Of a DNA stretch of 64,000 bases, positions 26,281-34,637 are shown piece after piece. Both the position numbers and the translations under genes were made by a program. The stretch lies in NCBI RefSeq assembly GCF_009729205.1, contig NZ_VTHB01000008.1:124001-188000 (forward strand). Direction: 5' to 3'. Source of the DNA: Mycobacteroides sp. CBMA 271 (GTDB lineage: Bacteria > Actinomycetota > Actinomycetes > Mycobacteriales > Mycobacteriaceae). The notes under the pieces are model-generated. The model was not told the DNA's origin. It ran no database searches and saw only the letters and a program-made list of their open reading frames with translations. Each line of letters opens with the position of its first letter. The first letter of the stretch is position 1.

Positions 26281-28608
26281 TCAGCTCTTGCTCTCGCTGC
26301 CCTCGTCCGGAGCCGGTGCCGGCTGCTGATGCGGGGTGGGCACCGGGTAGGGCTGATGGCCCGATTCAGGGTAGGGCGAGTGCGGTGGGTAACCCGGCTG
26401 CGGGTACGGGGCGTGCCCCTGGGGTGGGTAACCCGGCTGCTGGTACGGCGGTTGCCCCTGTGGTGGCCACCCGGGCGCGTACCAGCCCGCGGGCGCGCCA
26501 TAGTTGGCTCCCGGCGGCTGCTGACCCGGATGGGTTCCCACCGGAACAGGCTGCCCGCCTTGACCATTCGACACAGGGCCGTTCTGGCCGATCGGCACGT
26601 ACGGCGTCCCGTTGGCGAGTCCAGCGCCCGCCTGCTCGGCGATTGCCTTCTTAAACGCGGGCTCGGGCACCGGCGGCGGCCAGGGTTCACCACGTTCGAT
26701 GGCAAGCTCACCCGGGGTCTTGATGGGCGGCTTGTCAGAGGGAATGCGACCTCCGAAATCGTCGAACATAGCCAGTCGCGGACGACGCTGGACATCCTTG
26801 AAGATTTCCTCGAGCTCCTTGCGGACCACGGTTTCCTGCTCCAGCAGAAGGCCGGCCAACGTGTCCAGGACATCGCGGTACTCGGTGAGGATCGCCCACG
26901 CCTCGGTGTGCGCAGCCTCGATGAGATTGCGCACCTCCTCGTCGATTTCGCGAGCCACCTCATGTGAGTAGTCGGGCTGAGTGCCCATGGTGCGGCCCAG
27001 GAATGGGTCACCGTGTTCGGTGCCGTACCGCACGGCACCGAGCTTGGTGCTCATACCGAATTCGGTAACCATGGCGCGAGCCTTCTTGGTCGCCTGCTCG
27101 ATATCGGAGACGGCGCCGGTCGTCGGCTCGCGGAACACCAGTTCCTCTGCAGCACGCCCACCCATGGCGAACACCAACTGCGCGATCATCTCTGACCTGG
27201 TGGCCATGCCCTTGTCGTCCTCAGGCACCGCGATGGCATGCCCGCCGGTGCGGCCACGCGCCAGGATGGTGACCTTGTATACCCGTTCGATATCGGGCAT
27301 TGCCCAGGCGGCCAGGGTGTGTCCCGCCTCGTGGTAGGCGGTGATCTTCTTCTCGTGCTCGCTGATGAGCCGACCCTTGCGCCGAGGCCCGCCGACCACC
27401 CGGTCAACCGATTCCTCAAGGGCGGCACCGGTAATCACGGTGCCGCTTTCCCGCGCAGTCAGCAGCGCCGCCTCATTAATGACATTGGCCAGATCCGCAC
27501 CGGACATGCCCACGGTGCGCTTGGCCAACCCGTCGAAGTCGACGTCGGGTCCGAAGGGCTTTCCGGCCGAGTGCACCTTGAGCACGGCCTTGCGTCCGGC
27601 AAGATCCGGGCTGGACACCGGGATCTGCCTGTCGAAGCGCCCCGGACGCAGTAGCGCCGGGTCCAGGATGTCGGGGCGGTTGGTGGCGGCAATCAGGATG
27701 ACGCCCTGACGGTCTGTGAAGCCGTCCATCTCCACCAGCAGCTGGTTGAGGGTCTGCTCGCGTTCGTCGTGACCGCCGCCCAGGCCTGCGCCACGCTGAC
27801 GACCGACGGCGTCGATCTCGTCGACGAAGATGATGCACGGGCTGTTCTGCTTGGCCTGCTCGAACAGGTCACGCACGCGCGAAGCACCTACGCCCACAAA
27901 CATTTCCACGAACTCCGAGCCGGAGATGGTGAAGAACGGCACTTCCGCTTCCCCAGCGACGGCACGCGCTAGCAGCGTCTTACCGGTACCGGGCGGGCCA
28001 TACAACAGCACACCGCGGGGGATCTTGGCGCCCAGCGCCTGGTACCGCGCAGGGTTCTGCAGGAAGTCCTTGATCTCGTAGAGCTCTTCGACGGCCTCGT
28101 CGACACCGGCCACGTCGGCGAAGGTGGTCTTGGGCATGTCCTTGGTCAACTGTTTGGCACGCGACTTCCCGAAACCGAAGCCCATCCCGCGACCGCCGGA
28201 CTGCATCCGACTGAACGCAAAGAACAGCGCGACCAGCACGATCAGCGGCAGGAGGTAGAGCAGCAGTGTTCCAAAAACGCTGCCCTGATTCACCGTCGTG
28301 TTGACGGCGGCACCCTTACCGTTCAGCTTCTCCAGAAGCGGCACTCCGTACCCGGTGGGGTACTTGGTGATGACCTTGTCCTTGCCTTCGGTGTCCCCGT
28401 TGGCGGACTTGAGGTCCAGCCGCAGCTGCTGTTCTCGGTCGTCAATGCGGGCGCTCTTGACGTTGTCGGTGTCGATCTGCTTGATCGCGACCGTGGTGTC
28501 CACGGTTTTGTAGCCGCGGGTGTCGTCGCCAAAGTAGAAGAACGACCACCCCAGCAGCAGCACCACCACGATGACACCCAGGGTGCGAAACACGTTTGTC
28601 CGGTTCAT
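26281..28608 (-). CDS. ftsH: ATP-dependent zinc metalloprotease FtsH
   Basis: 775 residues; a membrane-anchored AAA+ protease for membrane-protein quality control. Helix 1 is at residues 8-26, an extracytoplasmic domain follows to about 110, and helix 2 (VFGTLLLYLLPLIVLVALFFAF) ends it. The AAA core has Walker A GPPGTGKT, Walker B IIFVDEIDAVG and the SRH region. The protease domain has HEAGH (TAYHEAGHTLAAW) and the downstream Asp ligand. The last 140 residues are a Pro/Gln/Tyr/Gly-rich tail with PGYPPQGHAPYPQ-type repeats. Divergent from the VWA gene; folE follows after one base. Confidence 0.97.
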   Translation of the reverse strand: MNRTNVFRTLGVIVVVLLLGWSFFYFGDDTRGYKTVDTTVAIKQIDTDNVKSARIDDREQQLRLDLKSANGDTEGKDKVITKYPTGYGVPLLEKLNGKGAAVNTTVNQGSVFGTLLLYLLPLIVLVALFFAFSRMQSGGRGMGFGFGKSRAKQLTKDMPKTTFADVAGVDEAVEELYEIKDFLQNPARYQALGAKIPRGVLLYGPPGTGKTLLARAVAGEAEVPFFTISGSEFVEMFVGVGASRVRDLFEQAKQNSPCIIFVDEIDAVGRQRGAGLGGGHDEREQTLNQLLVEMDGFTDRQGVILIAATNRPDILDPALLRPGRFDRQIPVSSPDLAGRKAVLKVHSAGKPFGPDVDFDGLAKRTVGMSGADLANVINEAALLTARESGTVITGAALEESVDRVVGGPRRKGRLISEHEKKITAYHEAGHTLAAWAMPDIERVYKVTILARGRTGGHAIAVPEDDKGMATRSEMIAQLVFAMGGRAAEELVFREPTTGAVSDIEQATKKARAMVTEFGMSTKLGAVRYGTEHGDPFLGRTMGTQPDYSHEVAREIDEEVRNLIEAAHTEAWAILTEYRDVLDTLAGLLLEQETVVRKELEEIFKDVQRRPRLAMFDDFGGRIPSDKPPIKTPGELAIERGEPWPPPVPEPAFKKAIAEQAGAGLANGTPYVPIGQNGPVSNGQGGQPVPVGTHPGQQPPGANYGAPAGWYAPGWPPQGQPPYQQPGYPPQGHAPYPQPGYPPHSPYPESGHQPYPVPTPHQQPAPAPDEGSESKS

Positions 28609-28906
28609 ACAGCGTCGGCCACGGTCAGCGGCCCGGTCCTTCCGTCGACAGGGGGAAGATATAACGAACTCTCAGGCTACCTCACCTGCGTTTTCCTTCG
28701 ACCGGCGCGCATTGTGCGCTGAGCGAAACCAACGCGCCTTCGCGGCGATCCCGAACGTCAACTTCTCGCCTTCGTTTCCCCCATTTCCAGGCGGAAAGTC
28801 GACATTCGAGGCGGCCGGGCGGTGATCTTGTTCACGGTACTATCGCCCGAGCCTCACGAACGCGGGCACCTGGTCTGCGTGTGGACGAGAACGAAGAGGT
28901 CCAGTC
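28609..28906. other. 298-base divergent spacer, ftsH and VWA-gene promoters
   Basis: Holds both promoters of the divergent pair. A dyad GCGCA-TTG-TGCGC lies at 28707-28719, and a TTATAT hexamer on the minus strand about 70 bases before ftsH is a possible -10 element without a clear -35. No reading frame of interest. Confidence 0.4.
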
Positions 28907-30550
28907 ATGCCAGGTCGCCACAGTGATCGCCACCGTAGAAGACAGCGCTCGGGTGGATCGCGTCTACCCAAGTGGATCGCGCTCGCGGTTGTCGCCATCC
29001 TGCTCGGCGGGCTCGGGGTATTTGTCTACAAGAAATTGTCCGACCGGTGCGGGGATGTCGAATCCTTCAGCATCGCCGCCGACCCGGCCATCGCTCCCGT
29101 CATATCGACGGTGATCGACGGTGCCACCGCGAAGGACCTCGGCTGCGCGAAGTTCACCGTGGACGCAAAAGCTTCCGCGGTGACGGCGGCCACCATTGGC
29201 AAGCCCAACGGCGCGCCCGCATTATGGCTTCCCGATTCGTCGATCTGGCTGGTGAAGCAGCTGCGGACCACTGGGTCCCCCATGGATTCCGCGAGCCAAT
29301 CGGTGGCCAGAACCCCCGTTGTGGTGGCGGCCAAACAGGGCGAGGCGCCGAGGTTCGACTCCTGGCTGAGCGTGTTGAAACAGCCCGGGCTGCGCATCGG
29401 CAATCCGTTGGAGGACACGGTAGCGGCCGGTCCGGTGCTGGGTGCGCTGGCAGAGGCCGAACAAGGAAAGAGCGATCCCAACGCGATTACCGCCGCGCTC
29501 GTGCCCATCGCGCAGGCGCAGCTGACGAACACCAAGCAGGGCAGCGCCGAGGAGCGACTGGGTGAAGTGGCCAAGGACGGCGGCCTGGCGGTGTCGACCG
29601 AGCAGCAGCTCGTCGAATACAACGCCAAACACCCGGATACCAAGCTCGCCGCCGTGGTTCCGGCCACCGGCACCCCGACCCTGAACTATCCGATCGCGGT
29701 CACCGAATCCGCCAACGATCGGCATGCGAAGGCCAAACATGCCGGCGAAACCCTGGCGGAACGTCTCGGTGGCAGCAATGGGGCCGACGCACTGGCGAGC
29801 GCCGGATTCCGGGGACCCGATTTCGCGCCGCTGGACGGCAAGGGCGCGGGCACGGTAGAGACGCTCACCGTCAACGACCTGACGGCGTTCGACACCGCGA
29901 TGCGGCGATATGCGGTGCTGGCCTTGCCGTCCCGGATGCTCGCAGTGCTCGATGTCTCCGGTTCGATGCGGGCGCCGGCGGGGCCGGTGTCGCGCGTTGC
30001 CCTGTTGGGTCAGGCGATCGACAATGGGCTTCCACTCTTCCCCGAGAACGCACAGATCGGTTTGTGGGTGTTCTCGATCGACAAGGGCGGACCCGGCCAG
30101 GACTGGCGGGAGCTGCAGCCCATCCGCGCGCTCAGCGCGCAGGTCGGCGACAAGACTCAGCGTCAACTTCTCCTCGATGACGGTCGTGGTCTGGATTCCC
30201 TGGTGGGAGGTGGAACCGGTTTGTACGACACCACTCTCGCGGCGTTCCGCAAGGTCCAGTCCACCTACGACCCCCACGCCATCAACAGCGTGGTCATCAT
30301 CACCGACGGCGCCAACGAGGATCCCAACGGCATCTCATTGGATCGTCTGCTCTCGACCTTGAAGAAGGAGCAGGACCCGGCGCGGCCCGTCGTGCTCATC
30401 ACGCTTGGCATCACCGAAGATGCGGATGCCAATGTCCTCAAACAGATTTCAGATGCCACCCCGGGTGGCGGCAGCCGGGTTGCGCGCAGCGCCGACGAGA
30501 TCCCCAACATCGTCACCGACCTCATCAGGGCTCGGACCGCCGCGCGCTAG
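28907..30550 (+). CDS. Membrane-anchored protein with substrate-binding-like and von Willebrand A domains
   Basis: 547 residues. A basic N-terminus (RHSDRHRRRQRS) precedes one helix at residues 23-41. A solute-binding-protein-like domain spans about 55-320, and a VWA domain follows from about 340 with an intact MIDAS: DVSGSM at 349-354 (D-x-S-x-S), a Thr in GGTGLYDT and a late ITDGAN Asp. The protein should face outside and bind a metal-dependent ligand. The combination is common in actinobacteria but its role is unproven. ATG 28907 has AAGAGG seven bases upstream. Confidence 0.85.
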   Translation: MPGRHSDRHRRRQRSGGSRLPKWIALAVVAILLGGLGVFVYKKLSDRCGDVESFSIAADPAIAPVISTVIDGATAKDLGCAKFTVDAKASAVTAATIGKPNGAPALWLPDSSIWLVKQLRTTGSPMDSASQSVARTPVVVAAKQGEAPRFDSWLSVLKQPGLRIGNPLEDTVAAGPVLGALAEAEQGKSDPNAITAALVPIAQAQLTNTKQGSAEERLGEVAKDGGLAVSTEQQLVEYNAKHPDTKLAAVVPATGTPTLNYPIAVTESANDRHAKAKHAGETLAERLGGSNGADALASAGFRGPDFAPLDGKGAGTVETLTVNDLTAFDTAMRRYAVLALPSRMLAVLDVSGSMRAPAGPVSRVALLGQAIDNGLPLFPENAQIGLWVFSIDKGGPGQDWRELQPIRALSAQVGDKTQRQLLLDDGRGLDSLVGGGTGLYDTTLAAFRKVQSTYDPHAINSVVIITDGANEDPNGISLDRLLSTLKKEQDPARPVVLITLGITEDADANVLKQISDATPGGGSRVARSADEIPNIVTDLIRARTAAR

Positions 30551-30562
30551 TCTCGCGCGTCT

Positions 30563-31225
30563 CTAAAGGAAGACGGACTCGGGTTCGGGCGGATTCGCAA
30601 GCAGCGTGGGCAGCACGAAAACCCTGACATAGCGCCGAACCTGCTGGGGGTCGTCGGTTCCCGGGATCAGGCCGAGCAGCAGCGACAACGCGACGGACAG
30701 CACGTATCGTGCCGCGTCCTCGGGCCGCACACCCGGGCGGACTTCCGATATTCGGGTACTGAAGACACCCGCATACATGGACATCAACAAGTCAATAAGG
30801 TTCGGGGCGTTGACAATCAGCGATGCGACGGTGCCGCGACCGTCGCGGTCGGCGAGCACACGCAGCAGCGGATTGGCGCCGACCTCCACGGAGACGATCA
30901 CCATTGATTCCGGGATGATCGCGGCGAGATCTTTCAGGCCGATGATGCGAGGGATCATCGTGGCGATCTCATTCATCGTCGCGCGAACCACCAGAGCATC
31001 CATCAGCTCGTCGCGATTCCGGAAGTGCCGATACACCACGGCCCTGCTGTATCCGGCTTCCCGCGCAATCGCCTCCATGGTCGACGCGCCGTAGCCGCGC
31101 TCGACAAACAGCCGCTCGGCGGCATCCAGAAGCTGAGATTGCGCCTGCTGCGCGCTATTTCCGCCACCCATCGGCCTGCCGCGGCCACGGGGAGCCTTGC
31201 TCTCGCCTTCACTCATGCGAGCCAT
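30563..31225 (-). CDS. TetR-family transcriptional regulator
   Basis: 220 residues. The N-terminal helix-turn-helix has the TetR pattern QLLDAAERLFVERGYGASTMEAIAREAGYSRAVVYRHFRNRDEL, followed by an all-helical ligand domain. The start ATG 31225 is supported by GGGAGG nine bases upstream (31235-31240 on the plus strand). It is divergent from the Coq4-family gene and most likely controls it through the palindrome over the -35 box at 31246-31255. Ligand unknown. Confidence 0.93.
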   Translation of the reverse strand: MARMSEGESKAPRGRGRPMGGGNSAQQAQSQLLDAAERLFVERGYGASTMEAIAREAGYSRAVVYRHFRNRDELMDALVVRATMNEIATMIPRIIGLKDLAAIIPESMVIVSVEVGANPLLRVLADRDGRGTVASLIVNAPNLIDLLMSMYAGVFSTRISEVRPGVRPEDAARYVLSVALSLLLGLIPGTDDPQQVRRYVRVFVLPTLLANPPEPESVFL

Positions 31226-31245
31226 CGACTATGGCCTCCCTCAGA

Positions 31246-31280
31246 CAATATATTGACAGTTCTAGCCAGATGCCTATTAT
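31246..31280 (+). promoter_or_regulatory. Near-consensus SigA-type promoter with overlapping operator, Coq4-family gene
   Basis: TTGACA at 31253-31258 and TATTAT at 31275-31280, spaced 16 bases, are unusually close to the housekeeping consensus for a mycobacterium. The 10-base palindrome CAATATATTG (31246-31255) overlaps the -35 element, the usual site for a TetR operator. A further dyad CTAT-TATCG-ATAG covers 31274-31286. Transcription would begin near 31287. Confidence 0.65.
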
Positions 31281-31332
31281 CGATAGTTACGACGATCTCG
31301 TCCTGGCATCCACCGGAAGGGCCCGAGTCTAT

Positions 31333-32160
31333 ATGCCTGAGAACCGCGCAGACCTCGATGAATACTCAAATCCCGGTGGATCTGTCCCGGATCAAGTGAC
31401 ATGGGCGCCCTGGCTCAAGGCCTGGCGGATGCTGTTCAACGCGAAATACCACGGCGATATCTACGAGGCGTTTCTCGGGATGGAGGCTCCGGTCTTCGCA
31501 CGCGCGTATTACCAAGTGCGGTCGCATCCCAACGGCCGCGCATTGTTCAAGAAGAAGCCCGATCTGCTTGCCGTACTGAACGACGAGGGGTACCTGACCT
31601 CGTTGCCGTTCGGCAGCCTCGGGCACGCGTACCTGTCATTCCTGCGCACCAACAAGCTCGATGCCGGAGTGTTCGGCGAGGCGGACATCATCAGACCGAT
31701 CGCCGAGAAGAACAACTGGGACGACGACTTCTACTACATGATCATTCGCGGTACCGCCCTGCACGATATGTTCCATACCATCGGCGGCTACGGTCCCGAC
31801 ATCGCCGGCGAGATGGCCAATATCGGATTCCATTGCGGGCAAATGGAACCCGCAGGACCTTTGGAGCGGCTCGGACAGTTGGGGGCACTAACCTTGCCCG
31901 GCGCATCGGTGCCGTTCAAACTCCGCTACTACCGACAGGCAGTGGAGCGCGGCCGTCGTGCCGACCTGCTGATGGCCGCCCCCTGGGAAGAGTTACTCGA
32001 ACTGCCCTACCGCGAAGTCCAGAACATACTGGGCGTCGCACCCGTCGAGGTGGCGCATCCCCAAGGCCGGTGGGTCACGGCATGGACGCCGCCGTCCATC
32101 ACGGCTCCAACAGCCTGGGACTACGAGCGGATCCTCGCCGAGGGACCCGCCGCCGCCTGA
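31333..32160 (+). CDS. Coq4-family protein
   Basis: 275 residues from ATG 31333. The Coq4 zinc motif H-D-x-x-H-(11)-E is complete: His144, Asp145, His148 and Glu160 in LHDMFHTIGGYGPDIAGE. The flanks also fit, with LTSLPFGSLGHAYLSFLRTN before it and PWEELLELPYREVQNILGV at the end. ATG 31333 was chosen over 31231 because the region from 31231 on contains the TetR ribosome-binding site and a near-consensus promoter; GGAAGGG (31316-31322) precedes 31333. Mycobacteria make menaquinone, so the substrate is not ubiquinone. Confidence 0.85.
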   Translation: MPENRADLDEYSNPGGSVPDQVTWAPWLKAWRMLFNAKYHGDIYEAFLGMEAPVFARAYYQVRSHPNGRALFKKKPDLLAVLNDEGYLTSLPFGSLGHAYLSFLRTNKLDAGVFGEADIIRPIAEKNNWDDDFYYMIIRGTALHDMFHTIGGYGPDIAGEMANIGFHCGQMEPAGPLERLGQLGALTLPGASVPFKLRYYRQAVERGRRADLLMAAPWEELLELPYREVQNILGVAPVEVAHPQGRWVTAWTPPSITAPTAWDYERILAEGPAAA

Positions 32161-32209
32161 TGACCGCAAATCGACACCCGGTCCAGAGCGCCACCGCCAC
32201 CACGAACGG

Positions 32210-33556
32210 CTAGGCGTAGCGCGCCGGCCACCTTTGCCACGGACGGTGCCGTTCCACCTGGGCTGCGAGCGCCAGCAGCAGCGCCTCGTCACCGGGCCGC
32301 GCGGCGAATTGCACCCCCAACGGCGTTCCCGACCGGGGGTGAATGCCCGCGGGAACGGTGATCGCGGGCCAACCCGCGAGGCTCAATAGCGGCGTGTAGG
32401 TCGTCGACATGGACGAGGCCACCACATTCGCGAGCCATCCGCGCTGCGACCACGTCGATGCCCGCACCGGCATTCTCGGCGAGGTCGGGGTCATCACCAC
32501 ATCGGCGGCGTGGTCGTCGAAGAACCGCGCGGCCCGCAGTGCCGCCGCCGCGATCTGTTCGTCAGACACCAGGTTGCGCATTGACCGGCCCAGCCTCAGG
32601 TGACGAACAGTCCTGCGCTGCAACACCGAGCGGTCGATGACGAAAGCATCCGCGTCGGCGGTGGGCGCATTGAACCACCGCGCGAAGACGGGCAGCAGAT
32701 TACGCGGGTAGGGCAGTCGGGCCGCCATGGTGAAGTGACCGAGGTCCGTCAGCGTCGCGCGGACCGTGCTCACTGCCGTGCGCGCCGCCGCATCCGCCCG
32801 GACATGCGGAACCGGCTCGTTGGTGGGAACCACGATGCGCAGCGGTCGCGGCGTGTCCACCACGGCAAGCGCGGGATCGTCGGCAAGGACCGAAAACAGC
32901 AGCGCGGTATCGGCAACGGTCGCGGCAATCGGACCGTTGACCCCGACGCCGCCCCACGAGGTGACTCCCAACTGGGCAGGGACAACCCCAATGCCCGGCT
33001 TCAGCGCCACCAGACCGCAGCAGGCGGCGGGCACACGCAACGAACCAAACCCATCGGAACCGACCGCCGCAGGCACCATCGCAGCCGATACCGCCGCAGC
33101 GGACCCGCCCGATGAACCGCCTGCGGTGCGCTCGAGTGCCCAAGGATTCCTGGTGATCCCGTGGGCCCCATCCGCGGTCGGCCACAGCGACAGCTCCGGG
33201 AGCGCCGTCAGCCCAATGATGATCGCCCCCGCTTCCCGCAGCCTGGTGATCACCGGGTGATCGCGGGGCTGCGGCTTCGCCGAGGTGGCCAGCGAGCCGA
33301 TTCGCATGGGCTCGCCTGCGACGGGAACGACGTCCTTGATCGCGACGGGCACACCCGCCAGCGGTAGCCCGGCTAAGTCATGCCGACGTGCCAACAGCTC
33401 GGCCTCGCGCACCGACTCATCGGACATCACCCTGGCGAAGGCACAAATTACCTTGTCCCGCTCGGTAATTCGACTGAGCACCTGCTTCGCCACGGCAACC
33501 GGATCCATCGCGCCGGAACGCACATCCGCCGCGATTTCAGTGGCGGTGAACTCCAT
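32210..33556 (-). CDS. Amidase-signature-family amidase
   Basis: 448 residues. The amidase-signature catalytic Lys is in GVPVAIKDVV, and the Gly/Ser-rich signature GGSSGGSAAAVSAAMVPAAVGSD carries the cis-Ser and nucleophile Ser in GSDGFGSLRVPAA. A late TPTSPRMP and WPAITVPAG complete the fold. The substrate is unknown; family members act on amides, Glu-tRNA or carbamates. ATG 33556 (MEFTATEIAAD) is preferred over the track start 21 bases upstream. Divergent from the epoxide-hydrolase operon across 115 bases. Confidence 0.88.
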   Translation of the reverse strand: MEFTATEIAADVRSGAMDPVAVAKQVLSRITERDKVICAFARVMSDESVREAELLARRHDLAGLPLAGVPVAIKDVVPVAGEPMRIGSLATSAKPQPRDHPVITRLREAGAIIIGLTALPELSLWPTADGAHGITRNPWALERTAGGSSGGSAAAVSAAMVPAAVGSDGFGSLRVPAACCGLVALKPGIGVVPAQLGVTSWGGVGVNGPIAATVADTALLFSVLADDPALAVVDTPRPLRIVVPTNEPVPHVRADAAARTAVSTVRATLTDLGHFTMAARLPYPRNLLPVFARWFNAPTADADAFVIDRSVLQRRTVRHLRLGRSMRNLVSDEQIAAAALRAARFFDDHAADVVMTPTSPRMPVRASTWSQRGWLANVVASSMSTTYTPLLSLAGWPAITVPAGIHPRSGTPLGVQFAARPGDEALLLALAAQVERHRPWQRWPARYA

Positions 33557-33671
33557 CGATCCAGTGTGGCCCACCACCGCGGTCCCTGGTCGACGATTGT
33601 CGGTTGTGGTTTAGTGGCAACTACACCGCACAACAACGCTGTTGGCCACCCCAGAAGGTGAGAATGCGCTC

Positions 33672-34637
33672 ATGACCGATGCCGCCGTGGATATCCGGGA
33701 ACGTGACATCGCAACAAACGGGGTGCATCTGCACATTGTGGAGGCCGGCGAACTCGGCCAACCGGTAGTTGTTCTGGCGCATGGCTTCCCCGAACTGGCA
33801 TATTCCTGGCGCCACCAGATTCCGGCACTCGCCGCCGCCGGATACCACGTCATCGCCCCCGATCAGCGGGGTTACGGCCGCTCGAGTGCACCCGCACATA
33901 TCGACGACTACAACGTCGAGGCGCTGTCCGACGATCTGCTCGGCATCCTCGACGACGTGGGTGCCGGCAAGGCGACCTTCGTCGGCCACGACTGGGGCGC
34001 CGTCGTCACCTGGCATACCGCGCTCGCCGTACCCGAACGCGTCGAGGGCGTCGCGGGTCTTTCGGTCCCCTTCACCCGACGCAGCCAGGCTGCTCCGACC
34101 CAGGCATGGAAGAAGCTGTTCGGCGACAACTTCTTCTACATCCTGTACTTCCAGGAGCCGGGGGTGGCCGATGCCGACCTCAATCGCGATCCGGGCACCA
34201 CGATGCGCCGGATGATGGCCGGTATGGCCCACATCGACGGTGCCACGATGATTGCGCCGGGCCCGGCCGGATTCATCGAGCGCATGAGCGATCCCGGTGA
34301 GCTTCCCGAATGGCTGAGCGAGGCCGAATTAGACCACTACATCACAGAATTCACCCGCACCGGGTTTACCGGAGGGTTGAACTGGTATCGAAATTTCGAC
34401 CGAAACTGGGCACTGACTGAGCATCTGGCGGGCGCGAACGTGGTGGTGCCTTCGTTGTTCATCGCGGGCGCGGCCGATCCCGTCCTCGGATTCACCGACC
34501 ACGCGGGCAGCCTGAAACACCGGGTCGATAACCGGGGCGACCTCTTGATCGAGGGTGGCGGGCACTGGATCCAGCAGGAGCGACCACAGGAGGTCAACGC
34601 TGCGCTCCTGGAGTTCCTCGAACGGGTCGCCCGGTGA
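33672..34637 (+). CDS. ephA: Epoxide hydrolase (EphA-like alpha/beta hydrolase)
   Basis: 321 residues. The epoxide-hydrolase branch of the alpha/beta hydrolases is indicated by HGFPE (oxyanion hole), GHDWG (nucleophile Asp), a cap domain with the RGYGRSSAP loop and a late GGHWIQQERP with the catalytic His. ATG 33672 has AGAAGGTGAG about ten bases upstream. It heads an operon; its TGA overlaps the GTG of the LLM gene. Order and type match Rv3617 (ephA)-Rv3618 of M. tuberculosis. Confidence 0.9.
   Translation: MTDAAVDIRERDIATNGVHLHIVEAGELGQPVVVLAHGFPELAYSWRHQIPALAAAGYHVIAPDQRGYGRSSAPAHIDDYNVEALSDDLLGILDDVGAGKATFVGHDWGAVVTWHTALAVPERVEGVAGLSVPFTRRSQAAPTQAWKKLFGDNFFYILYFQEPGVADADLNRDPGTTMRRMMAGMAHIDGATMIAPGPAGFIERMSDPGELPEWLSEAELDHYITEFTRTGFTGGLNWYRNFDRNWALTEHLAGANVVVPSLFIAGAADPVLGFTDHAGSLKHRVDNRGDLLIEGGGHWIQQERPQEVNAALLEFLERVAR

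Noticed and set aside
26280..27038. Long N-terminal extension of folE
   Set aside because: Lies wholly inside ftsH in another frame; the FolE family length and ATG 26279 fit.
28707..28719. CGC-N5-GCG dyad near ftsH as a second ClgR box
   Set aside because: The inner positions do not match the consensus on either strand, unlike the clpC1 site.
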